This document shows, in pieces, positions 33,932 through 44,555 of a stretch of DNA of 64,000 nt. The stretch's first letter is position 1, and every line of letters begins with the position of its first letter. The notes beneath the pieces were generated by a model. That model was not told the origin of the DNA, ran no database searches, and saw only the letters and a list, made by a program, of their open reading frames with translations. Origin of the DNA: Pyrenophora tritici-repentis (lineage: Eukaryota; Ascomycota; Dothideomycetes; Pleosporales; Pleosporaceae); the NCBI RefSeq assembly GCF_003171515.1, contig NC_089393.1:1612001-1676000 (forward strand), in the 5' to 3' direction. The position numbers and the translations under genes are program-made.

Positions 33932-36166
33932 ATGGCGCCAATGAGAGGACGTGGTGGAGGTGGTGGCTTTCGAGGAAGAGGAAGGGGCGGCGGTGGAGCC
34001 ATGGGAAGAGGCAGGGGCGGAGGCAGAGGGAGGGGAAGAGGCGGAAACAGAGGTGGATTCGCTGCAGCGAGAATAAGGGACGAGGCTGAAGATTCGTGAG
34101 TACGGATATTGTTTGCAGACAACATGGCCCACGTACTGATGGTCACAAGCAACATCAACATGCGCGAACCACCCGAAACTGAAGAGAGTGAATCTGAGGC
34201 CTCAGACGATGCAGCCTCGGACGACGACGAAGAAGAAGCCCAGCCTGCTTCCAACGCCTACGCCACCCTCCTACAGTCTTTCTCGACGCGCCATGCCGGT
34301 TCAGAGGAACATCGCAAGAAGAGACGGAAGCTGGATCATGAGGAAGTGCCGCAAGAGGATATATCCGAAGCCGAGGAGGCATCTGTCTATGGCACGCCAG
34401 AGGGTGATGGAACAGTTGTCGACCAGGAACAGCATGAGACCGACGACGAAGCTGCAGACGAAGATGATGGTAAAGAGCAGGAACTTGAAAAAGCCTACGA
34501 AAAACACTTTGCGAACCCCGACGAGAACGAGCTGGCAACACGGCTGAAGCAAATAGCGGCGAATCAATGGTCGTCACAAAAGCTTACTTGTGGTTCAGGG
34601 ACCACCAAGGGTTTTGGAGTATTGCAAATTCCAGTTGAAGAGGCTCAAACCCCACCCAAAAAATTGAAGAGTGTCCATGACATTCAGCTCAAGCAACGGC
34701 TTGTGGAGAATGCCCAGAACAAAGTTGGAAACTTTGACCAAGTCGAACAAACTATTGCGCCTTCCATATTCGGATATCAGGACTTGCTGTTCGGAGCGAG
34801 AACAGTGCAGAACGCCTGCCGTCTCCGCGACATCACCTGTCTCCATGCGCTGAACCATATCCTGATGACACGGGATCGGGTGCTTAAGAACAACGCAAAG
34901 CTTGCAGCTGCGCCCGATGATGTCGATGCCGAATATCGCGACCAGGGCTTCACACGACCAAAGATCCTATTCCTACTCGAAACTAAGCAGGCCTGCGTCC
35001 GTGTTCTGGACTCAATCACAAAACTCCATGAGTTTGAGCAGCAGGAAAACAAGAAAAGATTTCTGGACAGTTTCTCGCAGCCGGAAGACAAGTTCTCAGA
35101 AGACAGACCTGCAGACTTCCGAGAACTCTTCGAAGGCAACGACGAGAACGAGTTCCGTATTGGCGTAAAGCTAACCCGCAAAACACTGAAACTATATTCG
35201 ACTTTCTACAACTCCGACATCATCTTCGCATCCACACTAGGCCTGCGACGAGCCATCGAGTCAGGCGACCCTAAGAAGAAAGACTACGACTTCCTCTCTT
35301 CCATTGAAATGGTCATCATGGAGCAAGCTGACGCCACACTAATGCAAAACTGGGAGCACGCCGAATACGTCTTTGAGCACCTTAACCTCCAACCCAAAGA
35401 TGCTCACGGCTGCGACTTCTCACGTGTCCGATCCTGGTATCTTGACGGCCACGCCCCTCACATCCGCCAAACAATCGTCCTCTCTGCCTTTGTCACCCCC
35501 AAAATAAACACCCTCTACAACAAACATATGCGCAACGTAGCCGGTCGATTGAAATACACCGCCGACCACACCGACGGCCTTATCGAGTCCCTTTCCTACG
35601 GCATCAAGCAGACCTTTGTCCGTTTCGACTCGCCCTCTCATCTCACCGACCCAGACGCCCGCTTCAAATACTTTTCCTCCTCAATCCTCCCTTCCATTAC
35701 CCGCCTACCCCGCACCGTCGACGCAGGCGGTCTCGGCGTCCTCATCTTCATCCCCTCTTACCTCGACTTCGTCCGCGTACGAAACTCACTCGTCGACTCT
35801 GATTTCTCATACGCGTCCATCTCCGAATACACCGACGCAACCGACGTGCGTAAGGCGCGTTCTCACTTCATGAACGGCAAACACGCGTTATTACTGTACA
35901 CGGGCCGCGCGCATCATTTCCACCGATACAACATCAGGGGTGTGAAACGCGTCGTGTTCTACGGGGTACCTGAGAATCCGAAGTTTTACGACGAGGTGGT
36001 TGGGTTTGTGGGCAAGTCGATTGAGAGGGCGGAGATTAGTAGACAAGAGGCGAGTGTTAGGGTGTGCTTTTCAAAGTGGGAGAAGATGGAGTTGGAGAGG
36101 ATTGTGGGGACCAAGAGGGTGGGGAAATTGGTTAGGGAGAGGGGGGATGTTTTTGATTTTGTTTGA
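33932..36166 (+). CDS. UTP25: U3 snoRNA-associated SSU processome protein Utp25
   Basis: Exons are 33932-34095 and 34150-36166, giving 726 residues. The first exon encodes a strong RGG/GAR domain (repeated RGRGGG over ~45 residues), typical of nucleolar RNA-binding proteins. An acidic region follows (ESEASDDAASDDDEEE). The conserved Utp25 body (DUF1253, helicase-like fold without intact ATPase motifs) runs from about residue 210: FGYQDLLFGARTVQN, RPKILFLLETKQACVRVL, EFRIGVKLTRKTLKLYSTFYNSDIIFASTLGL, YDFLSSIEMVIMEQAD. The C-terminus ends with RYNIRGVKRVVFYGVPENPKFYDEVV. It acts in early 40S assembly. An alternative acceptor at 34119 leads to a stop, so CACAAG at 34149 was chosen. Confidence 0.92.
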
Positions 36167-36333
36167 GGAGAAATGGTAATTTATGTCAGTTGGAAGGGAT
36201 GATATGTTTTGTTCATGTGTATGTAGGTTTTACGTGCATGGGATTCTACAGCTATCTATGAAAACATACGAAAGTGAAAATTAGCATCAAGGAACAACAC
36301 AACCAAGAGTCAAGAAATTAAACAATCGCCCGC

Positions 36334-36879
36334 TCATTCCTTCCATTTCCACACACAGCCATTCTCCTCAACAGCCCCGTCCAACCACTTCTCAATCTCA
36401 TTGTAGTTGGCATTGCTAGGTGGACTTTGGAACGGAGCCTGATAATAAGCAGGGTCAAATCGTTGACCTACCTCTACGATCGAATGAAGAGGTAGCGGTG
36501 CCATAGGAGCGAAGATGGGACCCGAGGCGGTGGTGTGGTAGTGTTGCATAGGGCCGAGCTGCGGCATGGTTGGCAATGTCTTTCCACTAATCGTGCAGCT
36601 GGAGGAGAACATGCTGGCATCTTCTTGGACGGATGGTTGGATCGTGCAGCTGGAAGTAAACATGTGGAGTTGGTCGTGGACGGATAGTTGAATTATACAG
36701 CTGGAGGAGAACATTTGAAGTTCTTCGTGGACGGATGGTCGAATTGTGCAGTTGGAAGAAAACAGGTTAGAGAGCTCAGCGTGTCCGGAATTAGAAGGGG
36801 CGTTACTATCCATGTCGTTGGTCATGTCAATCACGTTTTCCATGTCCTGCTTGAAGGTGCGGTTCGTTGAGGGAGTCAT
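36334..36879 (-). CDS. Protein with 17-residue tandem repeats, family unknown
   Basis: An intron-free frame of 181 residues with a clear ATG. Residues about 34-100 are four copies of a 17-18-residue unit, pattern (E/D)-x-x-MF-(S/T)SSCTIQPSV(H/Q)E, each with one Cys. A Met/Pro/His-rich stretch follows, and the C-terminus is DPAYYQAPFQSPPSNANYNEIEKWLDGAVEENGCVWKWKE. No signal peptide is seen. The copies differ mainly at a few third positions and polar residues, so the array is fairly young. Function unknown. The regular frame-preserving 51-base period argues for selection or at least a real coding frame. Confidence 0.6.
   Translation of the reverse strand: MTPSTNRTFKQDMENVIDMTNDMDSNAPSNSGHAELSNLFSSNCTIRPSVHEELQMFSSSCIIQLSVHDQLHMFTSSCTIQPSVQEDASMFSSSCTISGKTLPTMPQLGPMQHYHTTASGPIFAPMAPLPLHSIVEVGQRFDPAYYQAPFQSPPSNANYNEIEKWLDGAVEENGCVWKWKE
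36590..36780. repeat. 51-bp coding tandem repeat, three full units and one partial
   Basis: Units start at 36590, 36641, 36692 and 36743. Each begins ATYRTRCAGYTGGA on the plus strand. 51 is a multiple of three, so copy change keeps the frame. Confidence 0.92.
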
Positions 36880-37270
36880 GTTTGGTATGATAATTTCAGT
36901 TAAGGGAGCATACCCAAGATTTGAGTATGAGAAAGTGATGGGTGAAAAAGGGACTTATAGCTCGAGAGATGGGATGTCATGCCCACAGTTTCGGGATGCG
37001 ACATTGTTGAAAATGTAGTTAATGCTGAAGACATTCTCGAAATGGGAGAGACATTGTGGAACTGCTCACACTCACACCTAGCTCTTTTCGGACTGCAGGC
37101 TACAACTATGCTAGTGAATGATTGTGTCTGTCGTATCAGGCAACGAGTCGGCTTCACCTTCACCTGGTAGGTGCGCTTGCACTCCCGGACCCCTACTCAC
37201 CACACAAACATGTTCGTTCCTCCAGCTCCCATAGGCAGTCTTAACCCGAACACCAGCGGTCAGTCCGAAA
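36880..37270. promoter_or_regulatory. Divergent promoter region of the repeat protein and the secreted protein
   Basis: 391 bases between outward-facing accessory genes. No open frame was accepted. Confidence 0.5.
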
Positions 37271-38592
37271 ATGAAGCGACCCTTCGTTGCACTGCTGTTG
37301 CTGACTGCCGTGATTCACGCCCGGGTCGCTCTTCCCTCTGAGACGTCGCTCGAAAACGTCACTCGCAACCTCGGATTCAACATCAATAGGGTTGACGAAG
37401 CCTCCTTCGTCCACACAAACGCCGAAATTTCCAAGTTTGAAAAGTCCGTAGAGATTGGCAGGACCCTGTCCTCAGCTTCCAAGACAAAGGATAGTGTAGC
37501 GAGATGGTTCTTCAGGAACTCCCCAAACTTTGCCGATACCTGCCAGAGTCCGTTTGATGGAGATGGCCGCGAGGAATTGAAGAAGTGGGGCTTCGACGAT
37601 AGGGATGAGCTGAGCAAGGGTGTTGAAAAGGAGTGCGACTTCGACAACTACCATCATATCAAGAGCGCTTTCGAAGAGCTTGGACTGGATACAAAGGCGG
37701 CCAAAGATGGTGGGCCCAATTACTGCTTCAAGATTGATCATCGCAATGGCCCTGCGATCAAGAGAAACCCTGATGGAAGCCTCCCACCTGAGGAATATCA
37801 GTACTACGATGTCTGTGGCAAGACATACAGAGCAAGTTCATATCTCTTGTAAAGACATAATCATAGTGCTGACTACAAAAAAGGCTACAGGGGCCAGTTA
37901 CGAGTTCGCAGTCAACCCCGACGGCATGGTAGCACTGATGAATATCATGAGCATGTCCTACTGCGCCGAAAAGTTCACCTGGAAGCGGAAGCCCAAACCC
38001 GATGAGCTGCCTCACATTGGAACGCCTTCGGATATAGCATGGGCCACCTGGAATCGAGTCGGCGCGAACGTCGCAGGTATCAAGTACCTCATCGTCACCC
38101 AGGTCATAAATTCGGATTCTCGGGAGATCTTCAAAAGCGCGCTCAGGACACTGAGTCCACCGCAGAGCGAGTTCAAACTTTGGCCGGGACATGAATTCTC
38201 GATGGATGATAACGCTGGTCTTGCGATCCTAGGTACGTAATGCATCCTTGGGGGTCTCGTGAGAGATAGCTGACAGTGTATAAGGTTCACCAGTCGGCCG
38301 ATGGGCCGGATATTTCCTCGTGCAACACAAGGATAAGCTTGGTGGCAACAGGTTCATCTCCAAAGTCAGGGTCTTCTTGCCACCGGGCGCCTCCATGCCA
38401 TATCTCGTCTTCTATGTGGACCCGACGCCTGCGCAACACGCTATAGCAGAAGATATGGTAGCTCGCAAACCAGAAGCGGAAGAGCTTGCCGTGACCGGAA
38501 GAGCAGACAGCATGGCCTCAACGCGAACTGTGAAAAAGAGCGATGACGGCAGAAATGTTGTGAGGGAGCATGTTGTACGAGACAAGTTCTAG
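37271..38592 (+). CDS. Secreted protein of unknown family, 406 residues
   Basis: Exons are 37271-37848, 37898-38232 and 38285-38592. A signal peptide (MKRPFVALLLLTAVIHARVAL) starts the protein. Five Cys follow (DTCQSPFD, KECDFD, NYCFKID, YDVCGKTY, SYCAEKF). The second half has a globular look: IAWATWNRVGANVAGIKYLIVTQVIN, then GRWAGYFLVQHKDKLGGNRFISKVRVFLPP and PYLVFYVDPTP. The C-terminus is polar. I do not recognise a family. Intron 1 has a competing donor (GTTCAT) with another acceptor that also keeps frame and would change only a few residues. Probably extracellular or vacuolar. Confidence 0.65.
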
Positions 38593-38727
38593 AGGATGTA
38601 GTGTATGGACTAGATCTCCTTGCGAGATACACACGAGACAGATGGATAGACTGATCTCCGTAGCAGAGTCGGTCGAAAAGTCTGTGCCCATTCTGTGTTT
38701 CTAAGAAAGCTGGAATGAGAAAGACAT

Positions 38728-39517
38728 TCAAAACTCTTTCAGAATCTTCACACCATCTTCTCTCGTCACATCAATGACCCAGCCATTTCTACTCAGTTCC
38801 CGAACCATCTCTTGTTCGGCGCATGTATCACCCACATGGCATCCGCATAGCTTGGTTTGCGCCTGCTTCTTCAAATGCACGCGCAATGCCCTTTTCTTTC
38901 CACCCAACTCGATCTGACACAGATGCTTCAGTATCTTGTAGACAGGAGACTTGAATTTTTCGCACATGGTTATAAACCTATCTGCTTCCTTTAGATGCAC
39001 ACGTACACAAAGTGCTCGTTCCAAGTGCGGGAAGGCATATATCGACCTGTCAAACATGCGTTTGGGGATAGTATGAATATGACCACGGTCCGCACGAAGA
39101 TATGTCATGTTTGTAGTGAATTGTGCATGGCGGTAAAATTGCTCCGTAGATTCAGCACGTCCAAATCCATCTTGGAGGCGCGATCTCGTAGGATATGCAG
39201 TAGTAATTACATGAATGTTTTATGTAGTCACCATGGGCGCAGTATTGTGCTGTCATTGAGACGTCGCTGTGAAAAGTGATTGCGCGCGCTACGTCTTCCC
39301 ACTGCTGCTTGAAAGATAGTATAGTCCCAGTCCATATTTGGTGGTACATCTCATCTCTGATTTCGCGGGGTAGGGCCAACAAGTTTATTCCTGAGGTTTC
39401 TGTCTTGGAAGACTTTTTTTCGTGTTGGGGTTCAGAGTGCAGGGACGGGATTGATTGCTATTCGTAGGCAGATGTGGCGGTGGGCATATTGTACTCGGAG
39501 AGGTTCTTGGTTTGCAT
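38728..39517 (-). pseudogene. Broken 2EXR/F-box-like gene (in-frame stop and frameshift)
   Basis: The minus strand from ATG at 39517 reads 19 codons and then a TAG at 39460-39458. The same frame continues with LLALPREIRDEMYHQIW, the leading helix typical of Pleosporales F-box-like/2EXR proteins. The frame is lost again near 39154, one base out. After that it resumes as ESTEQFYRHAQFTTNMTYLRADRGHIHTIPKRMF and runs to the stop at 38728. No intron with proper sites explains either break. Alternatives are sequencing error or a short truncated gene starting inside. Original function unknown. Confidence 0.6.
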
Positions 39518-40056
39518 AAATACTTTGATGCGGAAGCGGAAGCGGAAGTGGTGAGCAAAGTTGTCTATGACTCAGGATGATTATCAGAGTGTGTGGGAAA
39601 GAAAGGAGATGAATCTACAATCTAGTGCTGTCGATTTACTAGTGCTATCAATTTACTTGGACGTTAAGATTTCAATATGAACATTTGTGGTGTTGAGACG
39701 CGCGTACATTTGGCCCACAAGGCATACAGGGAGGGCGTCGTGGCGGTTGGTGGTTGTTGCGCCAACGAATGTTTAGCTCACGGCAATCTTTCCGCTTTCC
39801 GGCCTACACGGCAGGCCTCAACACCGTATACACACGTCCCGCGCTGTGCCTCTACGCATTGATACGACCATAACGTCTTCTGCTATATCTAGACACTTCA
39901 TTCTCCTCGTTTCGCCCACAGCACGCTCGACGACGTCATCAGCGACAAAAACTCAGCCGCATTCTTCGCACATTCCGCAACCCAACTCCTTGCCCACCGT
40001 TTCCCTGCATACCGCACATGCCATAACCGCCGTTAGACACAAAAAGCGTTGCTGAG
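39518..40056. other. Intergenic, divergent promoter region
   Basis: It contains three GGAAGC-type hexamers near 39534-39551 and otherwise nothing gene-like. Promoter of the DUF3405 gene. Confidence 0.5.
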
Positions 40057-42525
40057 ATGCTCGGCTTCCGCCCCCTGTCCGTGGGCAAGCGGAAAACCCA
40101 GTCGTATAACCAGGCTCCGAACCACGACGGCGATGTGGACGGCGGCGATTTGAACGAGAAGGGATATGCCAGCGATGACTATGAAGCCTATATGTCATCC
40201 GGGACATCGAGTCCCTTGTCCTCCCGCCAATCGTCAGGCGCATACGATCAGAACCCCAACAATATCGAATCGAGACCGCTCCGACCGTCGACCAAATCCC
40301 ATCGAAGAAACCCTTCGAAACCGACCGTGAGTGCATACAGCTACAGGAATCCGCGGGCATGCACTAGATACTTTGGGTTGGCTGTGGCGAGTACACTGCT
40401 TTTCTTCATGTATTTCCTGTTCAGCAGCAGTTGGGAGTCTATACGGAATGCAGAGCTTGGGCTGAACAAGCCACCGCCACCCCCGAACGTCTGGGAAAGC
40501 TTTCCCTTTTTGAAGCGATACCATGGTGGCATACGGACCTTGGTTAGCCGGGAAAAGAACGTACCTGAGTATCCGACCAAGCAGGATATCGACCCCGAGC
40601 TACCAGCCGAACAACAAAAGGAGGGCACGAAAGAGCAAAGATCACAAGGCTCACATATTGCCGATTCAATAGAATTCGACCCGTATCCGGAATACAGCAG
40701 TGAGAGTTATGTGGCCAAGTACGGGCCTGTGGAGACGTGCTACCTGGATGCGAACGATACCATCAAGATTCCTGGCCTACGAGCATACAAGGGCGTCCCG
40801 GAAGGCTTGCCAGATAATGTCATTGGAAGCTACGAGACCTTGGGCTTGAGAAACGACATTTGCTTTGAGCGCTTCGGTCGATTGGGCCCATACGGTTTGG
40901 GCTACAGTAAGAGACGGGGTGGTACTGGCGCAGGCATGGAAGGAGATCGCGAGGGCATCGAAGACGTCTGGAAGACGACCCCAGAGGTCGACTTTCGCGA
41001 TATCAACTGGACAGAGGCTTCTCAGCGTTGTTTGCAAAAGAACAAAGGGCGCTTCCAAAAGCAACGCAAGAAGCAGGCAAACTCGTTCCAGATGCAGAAG
41101 CGCGATGCGGACATCGCTAGCACGGCACCTGTCAACACCGCAACTCCCGAGAAGTCAAACGCAGTGCACAAGACGCTTCTCCCCCGGACTGCAGTACTCC
41201 TCCGAACATGGTGGGACTACCAGTACGATGACGAAGATCTCATGTACCTCCGCGCTCTCATCTCCGAGCTGACCCTTGCATCGGGTGGCGAGTACGAAGT
41301 GCACTTCCTCATCCACGTCAAGGACGACAACAAGCAGATTTGGGCCGACGAGAAGGTTTACGCGGAAGTCCTTAAGAATGCTTTGCCCGCCGAATTTGCA
41401 GGTATGGGTACGCTATGGTCTGAACGTCAGATGAGCCTGATCTATGGTGGCCTTGAAGAGTCCAACTACCGCGGTCTGCCCGTTCACGGTGCTTACCGTT
41501 CTACTTTCATGCCTGTCACTTACTTTGCGCACCAACATCCCGAGTTTGACTTCTTCTGGCACTGGGAGATGGACGTCCGATATACTGGACATTTCTATCA
41601 TCTCTTTGAACAAGTCTCCAAATGGACCACTGCTCAACCGCGTAAAGGACTCTGGGAGCGTAACGCACGCTTCTACGTACCGTCAGTGCACGAAACATGG
41701 GAAGACTTCAAGCACACGGTGCGTGTTCAGACTGAGCACGGCACGAACAATCAAGCCAACAGATGGTCCTCGCATCTTCCCCCAAACCCGCACGTTCCGG
41801 TACCGGAGATGCAAAAGCCAGAGAAGCCCATCTGGGGCCCAGAACTTCCACAAGACTACCCAGACATCGAGATTGACGAAGCTGTGAAGCCCAACACTAC
41901 CATACTTGAAGACAAGTACGAGTGGGGCGTCGGCGAACCGGCCGATCTGATCGTCTTCAACCCTCTATTCGACCCAGACCACACAAACTGGATCCTGGCG
42001 GACGATGTCACAGGCTACGACAAGAAGAACGGGCTCCCACCACGGCGAACCGCAATCAACACCTCAGGCCGGCTATCAAGGCGACTCCTCGAGACTATGC
42101 ACCGCGAACAATACCGCTTCCGCCACACCATGTTTAGTGAAATGTGGCCGGCATCATGCGCCTTGCACCATGGCCTCAAGGCTGTCTACGCACCCCACCC
42201 CGTCTTCGTCGACCGCAAGTGGCCCACACAGTACCTCGCTGCTATCTTCAACAACGGACGGAATGGCGCTTCGGGCGGTGCGCGTATGTCTGTTTTCTCA
42301 GATGAAAGACAACATAACTTCCTTGGCACGACTTGGTACTACCATGCTGGGTTTGCACCTAACTTGTGGAAGCGCTGGCTCGGGTACAAGGTCGATAACG
42401 ACGGCGGTGAGGAGGAAGAGCTTTCGCACGAGGGGCGTATGTGTTTGCCTGGTGTGCTGTTGCATCCTGTTAAGCAGGTTGACTTAATACAGGAGCGTGT
42501 TGAGGAGACCAAAAAGGAGGAGTAA
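40057..42525 (+). CDS. DUF3405 family type II membrane protein (glycosyltransferase-like)
   Basis: An intron-free gene of 822 residues. A Ser/Asn-rich cytosolic segment of ~100 residues is followed by one membrane span (YFGLAVASTLLFFMYFLF, about 104-124), then a large lumenal part: the type II topology of Golgi enzymes. The core has VLLRTWWDYQYDDEDLMYLRALISEL, EYEVHFLIHVKDD, FDFFWHWEMDVRYTGHFYHLFE and CALHHGLKAVYAPHPVFVDRKWP. The D-x-D-like WEMDVR and the Trp/His-rich motifs are as I remember for PF11885. A function in glycan synthesis is likely but unproven. A basic Gln-rich loop (residues ~330-365) is low-complexity. Confidence 0.85.
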   Translation: MLGFRPLSVGKRKTQSYNQAPNHDGDVDGGDLNEKGYASDDYEAYMSSGTSSPLSSRQSSGAYDQNPNNIESRPLRPSTKSHRRNPSKPTVSAYSYRNPRACTRYFGLAVASTLLFFMYFLFSSSWESIRNAELGLNKPPPPPNVWESFPFLKRYHGGIRTLVSREKNVPEYPTKQDIDPELPAEQQKEGTKEQRSQGSHIADSIEFDPYPEYSSESYVAKYGPVETCYLDANDTIKIPGLRAYKGVPEGLPDNVIGSYETLGLRNDICFERFGRLGPYGLGYSKRRGGTGAGMEGDREGIEDVWKTTPEVDFRDINWTEASQRCLQKNKGRFQKQRKKQANSFQMQKRDADIASTAPVNTATPEKSNAVHKTLLPRTAVLLRTWWDYQYDDEDLMYLRALISELTLASGGEYEVHFLIHVKDDNKQIWADEKVYAEVLKNALPAEFAGMGTLWSERQMSLIYGGLEESNYRGLPVHGAYRSTFMPVTYFAHQHPEFDFFWHWEMDVRYTGHFYHLFEQVSKWTTAQPRKGLWERNARFYVPSVHETWEDFKHTVRVQTEHGTNNQANRWSSHLPPNPHVPVPEMQKPEKPIWGPELPQDYPDIEIDEAVKPNTTILEDKYEWGVGEPADLIVFNPLFDPDHTNWILADDVTGYDKKNGLPPRRTAINTSGRLSRRLLETMHREQYRFRHTMFSEMWPASCALHHGLKAVYAPHPVFVDRKWPTQYLAAIFNNGRNGASGGARMSVFSDERQHNFLGTTWYYHAGFAPNLWKRWLGYKVDNDGGEEEELSHEGRMCLPGVLLHPVKQVDLIQERVEETKKEE

Positions 42526-42857
42526 GGTGAAGTGTTGCAAAGAGTGTTAATGTTGATGATGCAATGTTGGTGTATAGGCGTAAGGTGTATTTGTATCGAC
42601 GCTACTTTACTGTTACTTGGATTCTTGACTGGATATCCGTTTAGAGCATTACGATGAGGGGAAGTGAATTTATTTCTGTGGAAGTGTTATAGGGTTATGT
42701 GTGCATCGCGTTTGGCGCTCATCTTAGCTTGGATATTTAGTGTTGAACGTGTTCTATATCTACGAAGAAGAAGCAAGACTCCTGTATCTACAAATAATGG
42801 TCCATGATCTCAAAACCATCCTCTTGATTTCTCCATCTGGCTCACAACCCTCACGTC
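42526..42857. other. Convergent 3' flanks
   Basis: The DUF3405 and acyl-CoA dehydrogenase genes end here. No gene. Confidence 0.5.
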
Positions 42858-44186
42858 CTAATAACTCCTCGGTAATCCCAACACCTTCTCGCCCACATAA
42901 TTCAATATCATCTCCCTACTAACCGGCGCAATCCTCGGCACCAAACTCTCCCTAAACCACCTCTCAACATCATACTCCTCCGCATACCCCATACCCCCAT
43001 GCGTTAACACAGCCCTCTCACACGCACGAAAGGCTGCCTCAGCAGCAAGATACTTTGCACTATTCGCCGCCACGCCCACCTCATCGTGCGTCACCGTACT
43101 GCCCTCCTGCTGACTCTCATCATACAACTGCGCCGCATGATACGTCGCCAGCTTCGCCGCTTCAAGCGCCATATACGCGTCTGCAAGCGGATGCGCAATA
43201 CCCTGATTCATACCAATAGGTCTGTTAAATACTTCACGTGTGCGTGCGTATTCTGCGGCGCGGGATAGGGCACAGTACCCCAAACCGAGTGCTTCACCCG
43301 CGAGGAGACACCGCTCCGCATTCATTCCCTGAAGGATAATCTTGAACCCGTGGTTCTCAGCACCGATAAGCGAAGAAGCGGGGACACGGTACTTGTCGAA
43401 GAAGACTTGATTCGCATCGACTGCTCTACCACCCATTTTGCGGATGCGGCGGATTTCCAGGGCGGGGTTTGCGCGGTCGAGGGGGATGCAGAGGAGACTG
43501 AGGCCGTGGGATCTTTTCTTCCCTCCATCATCTTTACCAATACTCTTACCACCATCACTGTCTCCGTCGCCTGTTCGTGCCAAAAGCATCATAACCCCCG
43601 CCACCTGCGCCGCCGTAATCCAAACCTTCTCCCCACTAATCACATACTCATCCCCTTCCCTCACAGCCCGCGTCCTCAACCCCAAAGTATCCAACCCACT
43701 CCCCGGCTCCGTAACCCCAAAACACACTCTTACTTCCCCCTTTACTATCCGTGGCACTAGACTCTCGCACATTTCAGCACTGCCGTGCCGTACAAGCGGC
43801 TGCGTGGCGTATACATTCCCGTGTACTGCTTGTGCGCCTGCCATTCCGGCCCCGGACTCAGATATCGTTTGCATCATCATTGTTGCTTCGGAGATGCCGA
43901 GCCCGGAGCCGCCGTAGCACGTGGGCAGTGCGATGCCGAGCCAGCCGCCAGCCGCGAGCGCGGAGTGGAAGGTGCTGGGGTCTTTGGCTTCAGTGTCGTG
44001 GCTGCGCCAGTAGTGGTCTGGGAAAGATGTACAGAGGGATTGGATGGCGGTGCGGATTTCAAGTTGAGTTTGGGTGAAGTTTGAGGTGGACATTATACGG
44101 GGATGGGGTGTGTGGGAGAAGTGACGGGCGAGACATGGTTTGTGACGTATGGAACGGATAGTGTGTTTGGCTGTGAGGGAGAACAT
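42858..44186 (-). CDS. Acyl-CoA dehydrogenase, probably mitochondrial
   Basis: An intron-free gene of 442 residues. The first ~32 residues are basic and Ser/His-rich without acids (MFSLTAKHTIRSIRHKPCLARHFSH), fitting a mitochondrial import signal; a second ATG follows at codon 32, so a cytosolic or peroxisomal short form is possible. Flavin-site motifs are VCFGVTEPGSG and WITAAQVAG, then GMNAERCLLAGEALGLG and the C-terminal THGGMGYAEEYDVERWFRES block, where the catalytic Glu region lies. It oxidises an acyl-CoA at C2-C3 using FAD; chain length cannot be told. A Gly/Ser/Lys insert (DGDSDGGKSIGKDDGGKK) lies in the middle domain. Confidence 0.92.
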   Translation of the reverse strand: MFSLTAKHTIRSIRHKPCLARHFSHTPHPRIMSTSNFTQTQLEIRTAIQSLCTSFPDHYWRSHDTEAKDPSTFHSALAAGGWLGIALPTCYGGSGLGISEATMMMQTISESGAGMAGAQAVHGNVYATQPLVRHGSAEMCESLVPRIVKGEVRVCFGVTEPGSGLDTLGLRTRAVREGDEYVISGEKVWITAAQVAGVMMLLARTGDGDSDGGKSIGKDDGGKKRSHGLSLLCIPLDRANPALEIRRIRKMGGRAVDANQVFFDKYRVPASSLIGAENHGFKIILQGMNAERCLLAGEALGLGYCALSRAAEYARTREVFNRPIGMNQGIAHPLADAYMALEAAKLATYHAAQLYDESQQEGSTVTHDEVGVAANSAKYLAAEAAFRACERAVLTHGGMGYAEEYDVERWFRESLVPRIAPVSREMILNYVGEKVLGLPRSY

Positions 44187-44555
44187 GGCTTTTGTGTGTG
44201 TTTTTGTGGCATGGGTGGGGTTTACATTTGGTCATGTTTGTTGGGGGAGGATGTACTTGATGTGTATGTTGTATAGCCGACTTGATGTTCACGACGAGAG
44301 GGGTTAGTGTCTTTGCCGAGGTCAGATAACCGAATCTGCAGCGGCGTGGTGTAATGACACTTTTTGTCGCTTTGAATTCCCTACTTGCATTTGGGTATAT
44401 ACTATTACCCCCTAATCGAGTTCATGCGCCGACTACTGTTACTTACAATCGACGAATTTAGTGACTCCAACGCCCGAAGAAAGACATGCATAACAGCCCA
44501 CATTGAGCGTCTGCTTCTTTTGAAAGTCCTCAGCTCGTATCCCCATAAGCTTTAC
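44187..44555. other. Short interval between the dehydrogenase start and the P450 3' end
   Basis: 369 bases, same-strand neighbours. It holds the dehydrogenase promoter. No gene. Confidence 0.5.
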
